Part shown: one piece after another, positions 1 to 9,180 of the stretch
Position numbering within the stretch: position 1 is the stretch's first letter
Layout of the letters: every line of letters starts with the position of its first letter
Assembly (NCBI GenBank): GCA_020853585.1
Contig: JADYYQ010000179.1
Location: 1-36,935 of the forward strand
Reading direction: 5' to 3'
Length of the DNA: 36,935 bases
Source: Ottowia sp.
Lineage (GTDB): Bacteria > Pseudomonadota > Gammaproteobacteria > Burkholderiales > Burkholderiaceae
Position numbers and translations under genes: made by a program
Notes under the pieces: model-generated
The model's database searches: none
Told to the model about the DNA's origin: nothing
The model's input: the letters and a program-made list of their open reading frames with translations, nothing else

Positions 1-2653
1 CAAAACGCTGGGAAATTTCTACACGCGCCAAATTAGTTTCTACTTTTTCTTCTGCTAACGAGTAATTTTGCAAGGTCATATTAGGCTGTTGCTGCCGTAA
101 CAAAACACTCGAAAAACGTGTACTTGCAAAACCAAATTTGACTTTGAAGCCCTGTGACCATTGCTGCCCTAGACCCACACTTGAAGCCATTGGCATCAAC
201 GTAAGATACGCATCCGTAAACGCTGCACCTGTCAACTCAGATGTACCCGCGACACCATGGCTTGCAAGCGAAAAATAAGGATGCGCACTTCCCACTGAAG
301 CCATCAACTCACTCTGATTAGCAAAACGCTTCATCACACTAATTTGGTTTAACACCGTCGTATCTTGGTTAGCGTGATAGCCTAAAATGCCGCGCTGTTC
401 TGGGGGTAAAGCTAACGCATGTCCAGCATAACTCACATAAGAACCGCGTGCATCTAAAGAAATTTTATTACCAATCGGCTGACGAGTTTGGTCACCCAAT
501 AATTGAGAGACATTACTGCTAGGCCGAATTTTGGCCCCGTCTCCTAAATCCACTGAAAAATCGCGTTGAAAACTATCTGTTGCCGCAATACGCAATTCAC
601 CTTGCCGTGCCACCTGCAATAGCGATGCCGCTAAAGCACCACTTAATCGACCCAGACCCAGATCCACTTGATTGACATTAATACGCTGACCATCACTCAT
701 CTGCATTGTCAATTCACCGACAGGTAAAAGTGATTTACGTATATCAATCAATCCCCAACCATAAATCGGATCAGGACTACCTGCTGGCGCTTCACCTAGC
801 GGCTGTGCTGTCTTAAAAATAATCTGGGCAATCGCATCAGCTTTAAGATAGGGCCAACGATCTTTAATCAAAGCTGCTTGCGCTGCAACCTGTGGCGCCG
901 CAACAGATGTACCGCTCACTCGTGTATAGCTACTTGCAGAGCCCGCCACCATAATATTTTCACCCGGGACTACCACAAAATATGCGGCGAGCTCCTCGCC
1001 TGGGGTGTTAGAGAATTTTGATATTTTGTTGTTTTCGTCGACCGAACCCACCATCACAATTTGCCCATTCGCCCACGCTTCTTTTGCGTACGCACCTGGC
1101 CATAAAAGTTCGTAGTATCCCTTATTACCTGCCGATGCAATCAACAAAGTGTCTTTAGCAATCGCTTCTTTTAAGGCGCCTTCCGCATCACGCCAATCAG
1201 CACGCATATCGGCAGATAAATTAATAATCGGTGCTTTAACTATATTTACCAGCCAATTAATACTGGCTGTCATATTCCAATTATCCGACCCGCCATGCGG
1301 ATCGACAAACGCTAATCTTGCGCCTGGTGCAACACCTTCAAGATATTTCTTACCCTCTGTCTCGCTCATTAAAGAAACGGTACCGTATTTACGGCGACGC
1401 AACTCCTGGTTGTCATCAAACTCAACTGGATTAAGCAAAGACAGCGATCCGGCAGCCACACTCGCCACCATCAAACCATGATCACTATCGAAACGATTCA
1501 CCTTATCGGTCTTGTTATAAGCGTTAAAAGTAAGAATTTTTTTATCAGCAAATTGGGGATGGTTTACTTGAAACCCATGATCGATAATCCCAATCGTCAC
1601 CCCCCTACCATCGTAAGCCGCTAACTCCGACGCATAAGGCTTGTTAATTTGATAAGCCGATGGATTGGCACGTCGTGTGAGCACTTCGGATAAAAATGGA
1701 TTGTAAGTATCACGCTCTGTTTTTTCATGTTGTTGTAAGCGTACTTGTTTCGCCTCAAACGCTGCTTTTTCCTGCGCAAGCTGGGGCTCTTTTTCGGACA
1801 GCCATCTTTCCATTTCCGCTATCTGTCCTTTACGATCCTCAATCGTTCCAAGCCACTCGTTCTTTTCTGCCTCACTTACATAATCATTCTGTAGATAACT
1901 CTGTACTTTTAAAATATACCTATTTCCTATCACTATTTGACGCTTATTGGTCGCAATTTCGGCTTCTAATTTTCTCCAGCGCGTTTGTAGCGGCGCATGC
2001 ATCTTTGCTTCAAAAATTTTTTGATCTTTCTCAATGTGGATCGCATCATCCTTATATTTATCAATAGGCATATCGCGAAGAATCACTTCATTAAGAACCG
2101 GCGCTATAAGTTGAGGCTCTTCTATTTGAGAATCAATAGACATCGCTAAAATAACCTCATCACCTTCTTGCTGATCGGCTGTATCCAATGCTGCTTGAGA
2201 AGCATGCATTGTGTCCTCTCTCCTGATTCGATCGTGAGGTTGCGCAGCTAAGCTATCTGGTTCATTAGTCATGCCCCCATTCACTACAACGCTTGCTTGT
2301 GCTAAAAAAATTTCCCGTTTATAAATTTCTTCACTGATATGCGTATGCCATTCGGTAGAAGCAAACCCGTTCGCCCGTGCTTGCTCCGATCGCAATAAAG
2401 CAACATCAGCCAAAATTATTCTTTTTATGGAAGACCATTCAGAAGCAGAAATGTGATTTTCAAACGTACCCGTTTGGCTATTTTCCCCCAGTGTTATCTT
2501 CGCTTGTTGAAAATTAAAAGGGATATTTTGCCAACGCCCACTCACATCCGCTACCTCACCTGATACATTAGCGTAAGTCGTAGATTGAAAAACAAGCGAA
2601 AGGGATAACGCAAGCGTTGTTAAAACAACACCCGAATATTTTTTCTTCATCAT
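1..2653 (-). CDS. Secreted S8 subtilisin-like serine protease, probable autotransporter (3' end beyond window)
   Basis: The frame is open from an ATG-ATG pair at 2653/2650 to the left edge, giving 884 residues without a stop. Residues 1-29 form a signal peptide (MMKKK, a hydrophobic core, then TTYA). Residues about 195-318 are charged and heptad-like, probably coiled coil. The S8 catalytic set follows: Asp358 in IIDHG, His392 in DHGLMVAS, an Asn in ASAGN, and Ser583 in GTSVAAP. After the peptidase domain the visible tail (about 630-884) has alternating polar and hydrophobic stretches, as in the passenger-to-barrel part of S8 autotransporters, but the barrel end lies outside the window. The variants DHG (usually DTG) and DHGLMV (usually HGTHVAG) depart from the consensus without losing the triad. 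It probably acts at the cell surface or outside the cell on host proteins; the substrate is unknown. Confidence 0.85.
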   Translation of the reverse strand, partial: MMKKKYSGVVLTTLALSLSLVFQSTTYANVSGEVADVSGRWQNIPFNFQQAKITLGENSQTGTFENHISASEWSSIKRIILADVALLRSEQARANGFASTEWHTHISEEIYKREIFLAQASVVVNGGMTNEPDSLAAQPHDRIRREDTMHASQAALDTADQQEGDEVILAMSIDSQIEEPQLIAPVLNEVILRDMPIDKYKDDAIHIEKDQKIFEAKMHAPLQTRWRKLEAEIATNKRQIVIGNRYILKVQSYLQNDYVSEAEKNEWLGTIEDRKGQIAEMERWLSEKEPQLAQEKAAFEAKQVRLQQHEKTERDTYNPFLSEVLTRRANPSAYQINKPYASELAAYDGRGVTIGIIDHGFQVNHPQFADKKILTFNAYNKTDKVNRFDSDHGLMVASVAAGSLSLLNPVEFDDNQELRRRKYGTVSLMSETEGKKYLEGVAPGARLAFVDPHGGSDNWNMTASINWLVNIVKAPIINLSADMRADWRDAEGALKEAIAKDTLLIASAGNKGYYELLWPGAYAKEAWANGQIVMVGSVDENNKISKFSNTPGEELAAYFVVVPGENIMVAGSASSYTRVSGTSVAAPQVAAQAALIKDRWPYLKADAIAQIIFKTAQPLGEAPAGSPDPIYGWGLIDIRKSLLPVGELTMQMSDGQRINVNQVDLGLGRLSGALAASLLQVARQGELRIAATDSFQRDFSVDLGDGAKIRPSSNVSQLLGDQTRQPIGNKISLDARGSYVSYAGHALALPPEQRGILGYHANQDTTVLNQISVMKRFANQSELMASVGSAHPYFSLASHGVAGTSELTGAAFTDAYLTLMPMASSVGLGQQWSQGFKVKFGFASTRFSSVLLRQQQPNMTLQNYSLAEEKVETNLARVEISQRF

Positions 2654-3199
2654 TAATTAAAGCCTTATATAATCTATATTAATTAAAATTTTTATAATTA
2701 AATCAATAGAAATTCATTTCAAATAATCGATAAATATTACTGATCGAAATTTCATAATTAAAATACTACTATAATGAATTTATATATATAAATACTATTA
2801 ATTAATAGCAATGTGACGAACAAACCCTATTGTTTGCGCTATTGCAGCGCCCACAAACACCCTCAAAAACTAAGCTGAATCGCAGTTATTTTTCAGAAAA
2901 ATAAAGATCACCATCTTAGACAATGACACCGTAACAAAGCGTGTCTAACAAGGCATCCTCAGCACATCGCATGTGCCGCTTATCACACAGACCCCTGAAT
3001 TTACGCAACGAAAAGTACACTCCCTACATTGCATGGATAACAAGATACGATTGTTGTCTTCCGATAGCACGGAGGCTAAAAGAATAAAGCGTGAAAAACA
3101 GAAAACAAAATGCGTAAGGCACGCGCTATTAACAGTCAAAATACTACACAAAACGGTCTTTGACCCATACCGTAATAAATATCAAGGAGAAGAGATCCA
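2654..3199. other. Intergenic, AT-rich, between the protease and uvrB
   Basis: No convincing gene is seen. Bases 2654-2815 are almost entirely A and T, with runs such as taattaatt and tatatataaa, and form the upstream side of the protease gene. An imperfect hairpin (CGCT/AGCG core flanked by TGTTTG and CAAACA) lies at about 2831-2858. The rest, up to the 3' end of uvrB, has only short overlapping open frames with no recognisable product. No clear U-tract terminator for uvrB is visible. Confidence 0.6.
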
Positions 3200-5305
3200 T
3201 CATGGCAATCGATCTACAACAACCGCGCCAAAAACTTGTTGCTTTAACTGCATCAATTGATCACGTGTCTGTGCAGCTTGCTCAAAAGCAAGATTTTTTG
3301 CATGCGTAAGCATCAATTTTTCTAAGCGCTTAATTTCTTTAGCAAGTTGTTTCTCACTCATTTTTTCGTAGTGCGCATCAGCACTCGCTTGACGCTGGAG
3401 GGTTTGCTGTCCCTTTGCATCGTAAACACCATCAATCAAATCTTTGATACGCTTCACAACACCTATCGGCGTAATGCCATGCGTCTGATTAAAAATATTT
3501 TGTTTTTCTCGGCGACGCTGCGTTTCACCCATAGCAGCACGCATAGAATCTGTTACCTTATCGCCATACAGAATCGCCTTACCATTTAAATGCCGCGCGG
3601 CACGACCAATCGTTTGAATCAGACTACGCTCAGAGCGCAAAAAACCTTCTTTATCTGCATCCAAAATCGCCACCAGCGACACCTCCGGAATATCCAATCC
3701 CTCTCGTAGCAAATTAATACCGACTAATACATCAAACACACCCAAACGTAAGTCGCGCAAAATTTCAACACGCTCAACCGTATCAATATCAGAATGTAAG
3801 TAACGCACTTTGACACCACGATCGGATAAAAAATCAGTAAGCTGTTCTGACATTCTCTTAGTCAAGGTTGTCACTAATACCCGTTCGCCCAAGGCCACAC
3901 GCAAATGAATTTCGCCAAGCAAATCCTCCACCTGCGTACTCGCCGGACGCACCTCAATTTGCGGATCAAGCAAACCTGTTGGCCGTACGACCTGTTCAAC
4001 AATCTGACCTGATTTTGCCAACTCATACTGCGCAGGGGTAGCAGAAACAAAAATCACCTGCCGCATTTTTCCCTCAAACTCTTCAAACCTTAACGGACGA
4101 TTATCAAGTGCAGAGGGCAGACGAAACCCAAATTCAGACAAGGTTGTTTTGCGCGCACGGTCACCGTTATACATACCGTTAAGCTGCCCAATCAACACAT
4201 GAGACTCATCCAAAAACATCAGGGCATCACGTGGCAAATAATCAACTAAGGTAGGAGGCGCTTCACCCTGTTTGGCACCCGACAAATGGCGTGAGTAATT
4301 TTCGATCCCTTTACAAAAACCTAACTCCTGCAACATTTCTAAATCAAATCGTGTGCGCTGCTCAAGTCGCTGGGCCTCTACCAATTTATGCTCTTGATAA
4401 AAAAATTCTAAGCGTGTACGCAACTCATCTTTAATTGTTTCTATCGCACGCAGTACTGTTTCACGTGGGGTTACGTAATGCGAGCTAGGGTAAACCGTAA
4501 AGCGCACGATCTTTTGTAAAACTTGCCCCGTTAACGGATCAAATAAAGACAAGCTCTCGACCACATCATCAAACAACTCAAGCCGAACAGCTTGCGTGCT
4601 ATGTTCCGCAGGAAAAATATCAATGGTGTCACCCCGTACCCGAAATGCACCGCGATCAAAATCAACATCATTACGGGTATATTGCATCGATACCAAGCGC
4701 GCTAACACATCACGCTGCGCCAGTGCATCCCCCAAGCGCAGAGTCAATACCATTTTGTGATAGTCAGCCGGATTGCCAATACCATAAATAGCCGAGACTG
4801 TTGCCACAATCACTACATCACGACGCTCAAGCAAACTTTTGGTTGCTGACAAACGCATCTGTTCGATATGCTCATTAATACTCGAATCTTTTTCGATAAA
4901 TAAATCACGCTGCGGTACATATGCTTCCGGCTGGTAATAATCGTAGTAGCTTACGAAATATTCCACTGCATTGTGCGGAAAAAACTCACGAAACTCCGAA
5001 TACAGCTGCGCCGCTAAAGTTTTATTTGGCGCAAAAACAATCGCTGGTCGCCCCATACGTGCAATCACATTCGCCATCGTAAATGTCTTGCCAGAGCCGG
5101 TCACCCCTAATAAAGTTTGATAGGACAAACCAGATGCAATCCCCTCAGTCAATGCTGTGATCGCATGAGGTTGATCGCCCGCTGGTGCAAAAGGCTGACA
5201 AAGTTGGAAAGGTGATTCCGGAAATTGAATCAATTCAAAAGTGTTAGGCGAGCTAGGTTCTGTGGGCACCATCGATATATCAGCTAAAATCGTGAGCGCA
5301 TCCAT
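3200..5305 (-). CDS. uvrB: UvrABC nucleotide excision repair subunit UvrB
   Basis: This is the damage-verifying helicase-like subunit of UvrABC: it receives damaged DNA from UvrA and recruits UvrC for incision in the cytoplasm. From the chosen start it has 701 residues, normal for the family. It shows Walker A GVTGSGKT (67-74), the DNA-clamping beta-hairpin around [12 protein letters not shown] (about 120-131), the DESH helicase motif II, the [13 protein letters not shown] motif VI, and a C-terminal UVR domain (KRLEKLM...[12 protein letters not shown]) that contacts UvrC. I chose the ATG at 5305 because AGGG lies six bases upstream; a TTG ten codons earlier and an ATG at 5272 are alternatives. 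It is divergent from tyrB, as in Burkholderia relatives. Confidence 0.97.
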   Translation of the reverse strand: MDALTILADISMVPTEPSSPNTFELIQFPESPFQLCQPFAPAGDQPHAITALTEGIASGLSYQTLLGVTGSGKTFTMANVIARMGRPAIVFAPNKTLAAQLYSEFREFFPHNAVEYFVSYYDYYQPEAYVPQRDLFIEKDSSINEHIEQMRLSATKSLLERRDVVIVATVSAIYGIGNPADYHKMVLTLRLGDALAQRDVLARLVSMQYTRNDVDFDRGAFRVRGDTIDIFPAEHSTQAVRLELFDDVVESLSLFDPLTGQVLQKIVRFTVYPSSHYVTPRETVLRAIETIKDELRTRLEFFYQEHKLVEAQRLEQRTRFDLEMLQELGFCKGIENYSRHLSGAKQGEAPPTLVDYLPRDALMFLDESHVLIGQLNGMYNGDRARKTTLSEFGFRLPSALDNRPLRFEEFEGKMRQVIFVSATPAQYELAKSGQIVEQVVRPTGLLDPQIEVRPASTQVEDLLGEIHLRVALGERVLVTTLTKRMSEQLTDFLSDRGVKVRYLHSDIDTVERVEILRDLRLGVFDVLVGINLLREGLDIPEVSLVAILDADKEGFLRSERSLIQTIGRAARHLNGKAILYGDKVTDSMRAAMGETQRRREKQNIFNQTHGITPIGVVKRIKDLIDGVYDAKGQQTLQRQASADAHYEKMSEKQLAKEIKRLEKLMLTHAKNLAFEQAAQTRDQLMQLKQQVFGAVVVDRLP

Positions 5306-5517
5306 TGTCGCCCTGTTGGCCGACAACTTCCGCAAAATCGTTTTGCTTACATTTTATAAGGATAACGTGAATAATCAGCGCTAGCCACGAGACCGTATTA
5401 CATTACCTAAAAAGTCGCATAGCCCGGCCAATCACGCAATACGAATGCAATTGCAATAAACGACAACATAAGCGCCTATTCTAGGCTTGTTTGAGATACC
5501 TAACTAAAACTGTGACT
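5306..5517. promoter_or_regulatory. Divergent promoter region for uvrB and tyrB
   Basis: About 210 bases separate two divergent starts, so both promoters must lie here. No clean -35/-10 pair or LexA box (CTGT-N8-ACAG) is evident by eye, so no element is assigned. Confidence 0.4.
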
Positions 5518-6720
5518 ATGGACTTGTTCGCTACAACTACAATGGCCCCTCGCGATCCTATTCTGGGCCTCAATGAATCATTTAACGCAGATACTCGCGT
5601 AAATAAAGTCAATCTGGGCGTAGGGGTCTATTTTACCGAGGAGGGACGCATCCCTCTGTTGCGCGCAGTCCGCGCTGCCGAAAAAATACGTTTAGAAGCA
5701 GCCTCTCCGCGCGGTTATTTGCCGATTGATGGTATTGCTAGCTATGCGCAAGCGGTGCAAACTTTGCTACTTGGGAAAAATACTCAATTGCTTTCCGCTG
5801 GGCGTATGGTAACCGTGCAAACATTAGGAGGGACAGGGGCACTTAAAATTGGCGCAGATTTTTTAAAGTACACACTCCCCAACGCCCACGTCGCTATCAG
5901 CGACCCCAGCTGGGAAAATCACCGCGCACTATTTGAAACGGCAGGATTTACCGTACATAACTATCGTTATTACGATGCCGCAAATCACGGTTTAGATTTT
6001 GCACAGATGCGTGTTTCAATCAAAGCACTGCCCACGCAATCCATCATCGTATTGCATGCATGCTGCCACAACCCCACGGGCGTTGATTTAAACACCACAC
6101 AATGGCAACAAGTAATCGACACGATTAAAGCGCGCGAACATATCCCTTTCTTAGATATGGCATATCAAGGCTTTGCAGAAGGCCTCGAGCCCGATAGCAT
6201 CGCAGTACAGCTACTCGCTCAATCTGGACTTTCATTCTTGGTATCGAGTTCATTTTCCAAATCATTCTCCTTATATGGAGAACGTGTCGGCGCACTCTCT
6301 ATCGTGACGCAAAATGCAGATCAATCCTCCCATGTACTCTCGCAAATCAAACGTATTATCCGCACCAACTACTCGAACCCACCGACCCATGGCGCGACGG
6401 TCGTCTCAACGGTACTTAACGACCCAGCGCTCTACGCCGTATGGGAAGAGGAACTCAACGAAATGCGCAAACGTATTCAATATATGCGGCAACAACTCGT
6501 TGACCAACTGGCGGCACGCGGTGTCGCAAAAAACTTTGATTTTGTCAAACAACAACGCGGCATGTTTTCCTATTCAGGTCTCACCGAAGAACAGGTCAAT
6601 GCCTTGCGAAATCAATATGCTATCTACGCCGTATCAACCGGACGGATTTGTGTTGCCGCATTAAATCAGCACAATATTGCCCATGTTGTCGACGCCATTG
6701 CACAGGTGCTCAATGATTAA
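5518..6720 (+). CDS. tyrB: Aromatic amino acid aminotransferase (class I, AspC/TyrB type)
   Basis: This is a PLP-dependent transaminase that moves amino groups between aromatic (and probably acidic) amino acids and 2-oxoglutarate in the cytoplasm. From ATG 5518 it has 400 residues, the family length. It shows the N-terminal substrate loop with VNLGVGVY, SDPSWENH (W132), CHNPTG with N185, LDMAYQGF (D213, Y216), and SSSFSKSFSLYGER with the Schiff-base lysine K248 and phosphate-binding R256. A C-terminal arginine in STGRICVAAL fits the alpha-carboxylate anchor. No strong ribosome binding site precedes the start; a TTG nine codons upstream is open but less likely. AspC rather than TyrB activity cannot be excluded from sequence. 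Confidence 0.93.
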   Translation: MDLFATTTMAPRDPILGLNESFNADTRVNKVNLGVGVYFTEEGRIPLLRAVRAAEKIRLEAASPRGYLPIDGIASYAQAVQTLLLGKNTQLLSAGRMVTVQTLGGTGALKIGADFLKYTLPNAHVAISDPSWENHRALFETAGFTVHNYRYYDAANHGLDFAQMRVSIKALPTQSIIVLHACCHNPTGVDLNTTQWQQVIDTIKAREHIPFLDMAYQGFAEGLEPDSIAVQLLAQSGLSFLVSSSFSKSFSLYGERVGALSIVTQNADQSSHVLSQIKRIIRTNYSNPPTHGATVVSTVLNDPALYAVWEEELNEMRKRIQYMRQQLVDQLAARGVAKNFDFVKQQRGMFSYSGLTEEQVNALRNQYAIYAVSTGRICVAALNQHNIAHVVDAIAQVLND

Positions 6721-6837
6721 CCGTCTGCGCATCAAAAAAATAATGCGATGTTCCCCATAAAAAACGCACCATCTATATTGTCAGTGGCAATACCTAATTG
6801 ACTAAAGGACGCTGATAGCAAAAACAGTCGCAACCAA

Positions 6838-6876
6838 ACCGATTTTTGTTTATTGACAGGTCATACAAAAATCGGT
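6838..6876. repeat. Inverted repeat, 12-bp perfect arms
   Basis: ACCGATTTTTGT (6838-6849) pairs exactly with ACAAAAATCGGT (6865-6876) around a 15-base loop that contains TTGACA. It lies about 120 bases after tyrB. No T-run follows on the plus strand. It could be a weak terminator, a regulator site or the end of a small mobile element. Confidence 0.55.
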
Positions 6877-7102
6877 CGTAGCAACTGCTTTATTATTATC
6901 CAAACCCTATATTTTGATCCCCTTCGAATAAAAAATAGAAGTCTCATCGAGATGTCCCTTGTTCCCATAGAGCGCTTGTCTTTATGTAAGCACCTATCAC
7001 AAAATTCTTTGTTTTCCAGGGGAAAGCGGATTTTCCCCGCATACGTACGGTGTATTCATCGTACCGACTAAACGACGAACGCGGATCCCCCCTATTAACG
7101 CA

Positions 7103-7134
7103 TATCATTTTTATCGAATTAACCAAAAATGATA
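7103..7134. repeat. Inverted repeat, 10-bp perfect arms
   Basis: TATCATTTTT (7103-7112) pairs exactly with AAAAATGATA (7125-7134) around a 12-base spacer, about 135 bases before the effector-like gene. It could be an operator or a structured leader; no regulator can be named. Confidence 0.45.
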
Positions 7135-7266
7135 AATATAAGTGCGTTTCACCCTCAAGCGGCCCTACTTCATTACCCCGCCGCAATGGACCGTCCTTTT
7201 TGCGGAGTATTATTTTTGCTACGCCATTACAATGCGCAAAATTTCATGACTCTTGCGTAAATTCAA

Positions 7267-8427
7267 ATGGCTATTTTGCTTTCTTCCCCAAGCAGTAACT
7301 GTAGATACGATTTTTCTAAGTTGAGTAGCCCGCGTATTCATCAAATTCTTCATGCGAACAATTTGCATGAAGCGCAAAAAATACAAAATTTTTCTGACCT
7401 AATCAATAGAATTAAAGATTGGTTTCATGGCGGTGTAGAGAAAAAAACGATTGAGGAACTATTTACGCATATTTGCGATATTAAAAACCCTCATCAGCAA
7501 ATTTCAGCGTATTCAAATTCAGACATCGGGCGATTAAAAAATTTTGTCGCACTTAGAGAGCTAGCAAGGCCTGAGTATAAAGATGCTTTTGTATTGGAAA
7601 TTAGCAATAACCGATATGGCGATGGTAGCTGGGAATATCAGCTATCAATAGACGGTGTCCCCCTTTATCAGGCCCATCCGATTGATCCCGAAAAGACCCT
7701 GCTCAATCAATTTCGCACATATGCCCAAGATGACCGAGTGACTTTTAGCGATCAGGGTGAAGTGACGCGCATTATTACGGCAGAGGCGGGACAAGCTTTT
7801 GAAAAGCTTCTTCAAACAATATTATCCGACAACGTGTCCACCGCTCACGTGATGCCGCGTAGTGATGGGCAATTTGCGCCCAGTAATCAGTTTTTCATCG
7901 ATGTTAGCCGCAACCAATTGCTGAGCTTTGTGAGAGGCGAAAGTGAAGAAGGCTATATCAATTTTGCACCGCCGCCGCCCGCGCCTACACCTGAGGCTCA
8001 TTTATCTTATATGGATGAGTGGCTTAAAAAATTAACACAAATAACAGCCAACGATGCAATTGCTTTTGCATTAACCCGCCATCTAAATCAAAGCATTGCT
8101 GTCCCGTTTCTTCTTTTACAACGCGATTATTCATCCCTTTTCTCCCCATTATCTCCAAGTACGAACATCATGCCATCGTTAGAAATAAGCTTTGGTGTGG
8201 AGAAACAAAAAGATAGTACTTTTCATGTCACGGTAAACATGCAGCGAGATGCAATTACTCACCTCACTGATCCAACGGCTGATCCAGTGATAAAAACGAT
8301 GGATCCATCACGAAGTTATTTTGATGCCACCTTTGTGATGGGCATTTCTGCTGATGGAAAAACAATTACCCATGTTGCTCAGCCTTTAGCGCTATGTTAT
8401 CAATGTCTTGAAACCCAAGATAATTAA
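7267..8427 (+). CDS. Putative translocated effector, SopD/SifA-like N-terminal region
   Basis: This 386-residue protein has no signal peptide or membrane segment. Residues about 40-135 run INRIKDWFHGG, an Ile/Leu-rich helix ending ELFTHICDIK, DIGRLKNFVALRELARPEYKD, AFVLEIS, then SIDGVPLY. This order resembles the N-terminal region of Salmonella SopD (RFKDCF, then FTQLKEYANPSQQDRF, then EIDGK) and SifA (KIKDFFF, then LKELACASQRDRF) as I recall them. A proline-rich linker (APPPPAPTP, about 234-243) separates a C-terminal half I do not recognise. If the resemblance holds, the protein would be delivered into a eukaryotic cell by a type III-like system; no secretion genes are in the window. The codons are more AT-rich than in tyrB or phaZ, which suggests transfer. 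There is no clear ribosome binding site, and the nearby starts are poor. Confidence 0.6.
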   Translation: MAILLSSPSSNCRYDFSKLSSPRIHQILHANNLHEAQKIQNFSDLINRIKDWFHGGVEKKTIEELFTHICDIKNPHQQISAYSNSDIGRLKNFVALRELARPEYKDAFVLEISNNRYGDGSWEYQLSIDGVPLYQAHPIDPEKTLLNQFRTYAQDDRVTFSDQGEVTRIITAEAGQAFEKLLQTILSDNVSTAHVMPRSDGQFAPSNQFFIDVSRNQLLSFVRGESEEGYINFAPPPPAPTPEAHLSYMDEWLKKLTQITANDAIAFALTRHLNQSIAVPFLLLQRDYSSLFSPLSPSTNIMPSLEISFGVEKQKDSTFHVTVNMQRDAITHLTDPTADPVIKTMDPSRSYFDATFVMGISADGKTITHVAQPLALCYQCLETQDN

Positions 8428-9180
8428 ATAAAAGCATCTTTTAACAATGCGGATGTATAGCCGGATCATGCACTTAATGCAACGGTGACTTACTTAAGCA
8501 TATTGTTATTATTGAAATAATTGATGTGTCTGATATAAATGGCCGATTGATATGTTGTGTTAATGGCATATATGGCAATCAAATTGATTGCCTCTCTTAT
8601 CGATATTTGTTTTTTGGACAAATTATTTTGCTGAGCAGAACACAACTGAAAAAACAAAGTACCGCAGCTTTGTCACGCCGAGTTGTCAAAAGAAGATCTA
8701 TCGTGTTACCTGCTTTACCTAGCGCGCGCGGTAGTTACGCCAATCCCTCGTGAGCAAGCTATCACCTCCCTACGTTAACGTATTTCGACCGAGTACGTGT
8801 ATTTGCCAAGTGCTTTTTCAGCCCAAAGAACACGCTTAATGACCCATCGATATACCATAGCGTGATCGACTAAAATACCGGGCGCGCACGTTATTTTTCT
8901 CATTGTCCTCAGACTAAAGAAATCGGCCATACATCTCCTGTCTGTAATCAAGATAACATCTGGTGGATAATGCACACGCTTTCGCACATTAACTAAGCAG
9001 GGTGGCGCACATTTTCCTAAGCGCAAAGCTGTTTTTTATCTCAAACATACAAGTGATTTTTTGTTGTCCATTTTAAACTACAGGGTGATGGCGACAAAAC
9101 CCGATAAAGTACTTAATTGACGTGGCTTATGTAATTGGTTATAAAAAGCAGCTTCCACTCACCCCAATCAGAGGATCAAC
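8428..9180. other. Decayed intergenic region carrying an IS remnant
   Basis: About 750 bases hold no intact gene. The middle carries the IS6-type transposase fragment listed separately. A 75-codon open frame at 8526-8753 lacks a ribosome binding site or family signal and looks accidental. The last 20 bases hold the ribosome binding site of phaZ. Confidence 0.6.
8799..8972 (-). pseudogene. IS6-family transposase, N-terminal fragment
   Basis: On the minus strand the frame reads HYPPDVIL..., then FSLRTMRKI..., then GILVDHAMVYRWVIKRV...EKAL. This matches the start of IS6/IS240/IS26-type transposases, where a helix-turn-helix region reads HFP-x-(D/E)-(I/V)-IL, then LS-x-RD-(V/L)-EE, then RG-(I/V)-x-VDH-x-T-(I/V)-x-RWV. 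The DDE catalytic domain that should follow is missing, and several conserved positions are changed (AMVY for TTIY), so it is a dead fragment. Flanking terminal inverted repeats were not found by eye. Confidence 0.6.

Larger units (their letters stand above)
6721..7266. other. Gene-free accessory stretch with inverted repeats
   Basis: There are about 545 bases without a credible gene. They contain three perfect short palindromes: 6838-6876 and 7103-7134 (listed separately), and GGGGAAA/TTTCCCC at 7019-7025 and 7032-7038. None is followed by a U-run typical of intrinsic terminators. Short overlapping frames here show no family signal. Confidence 0.6.

Noticed and set aside
1149..2067. Two plus-strand frames over the protease gene
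   Set aside because: They are shadows of the S8 protease, whose catalytic motifs lie on the minus strand across the same bases.
2945..3260. Overlapping frames on both strands downstream of uvrB
   Set aside because: They are short, mutually overlapping, partly antisense to uvrB and have no recognisable product.
8526..8753. A 75-codon frame in the gap before phaZ
   Set aside because: No ribosome binding site, no conserved motif, and it lies in a decayed region.
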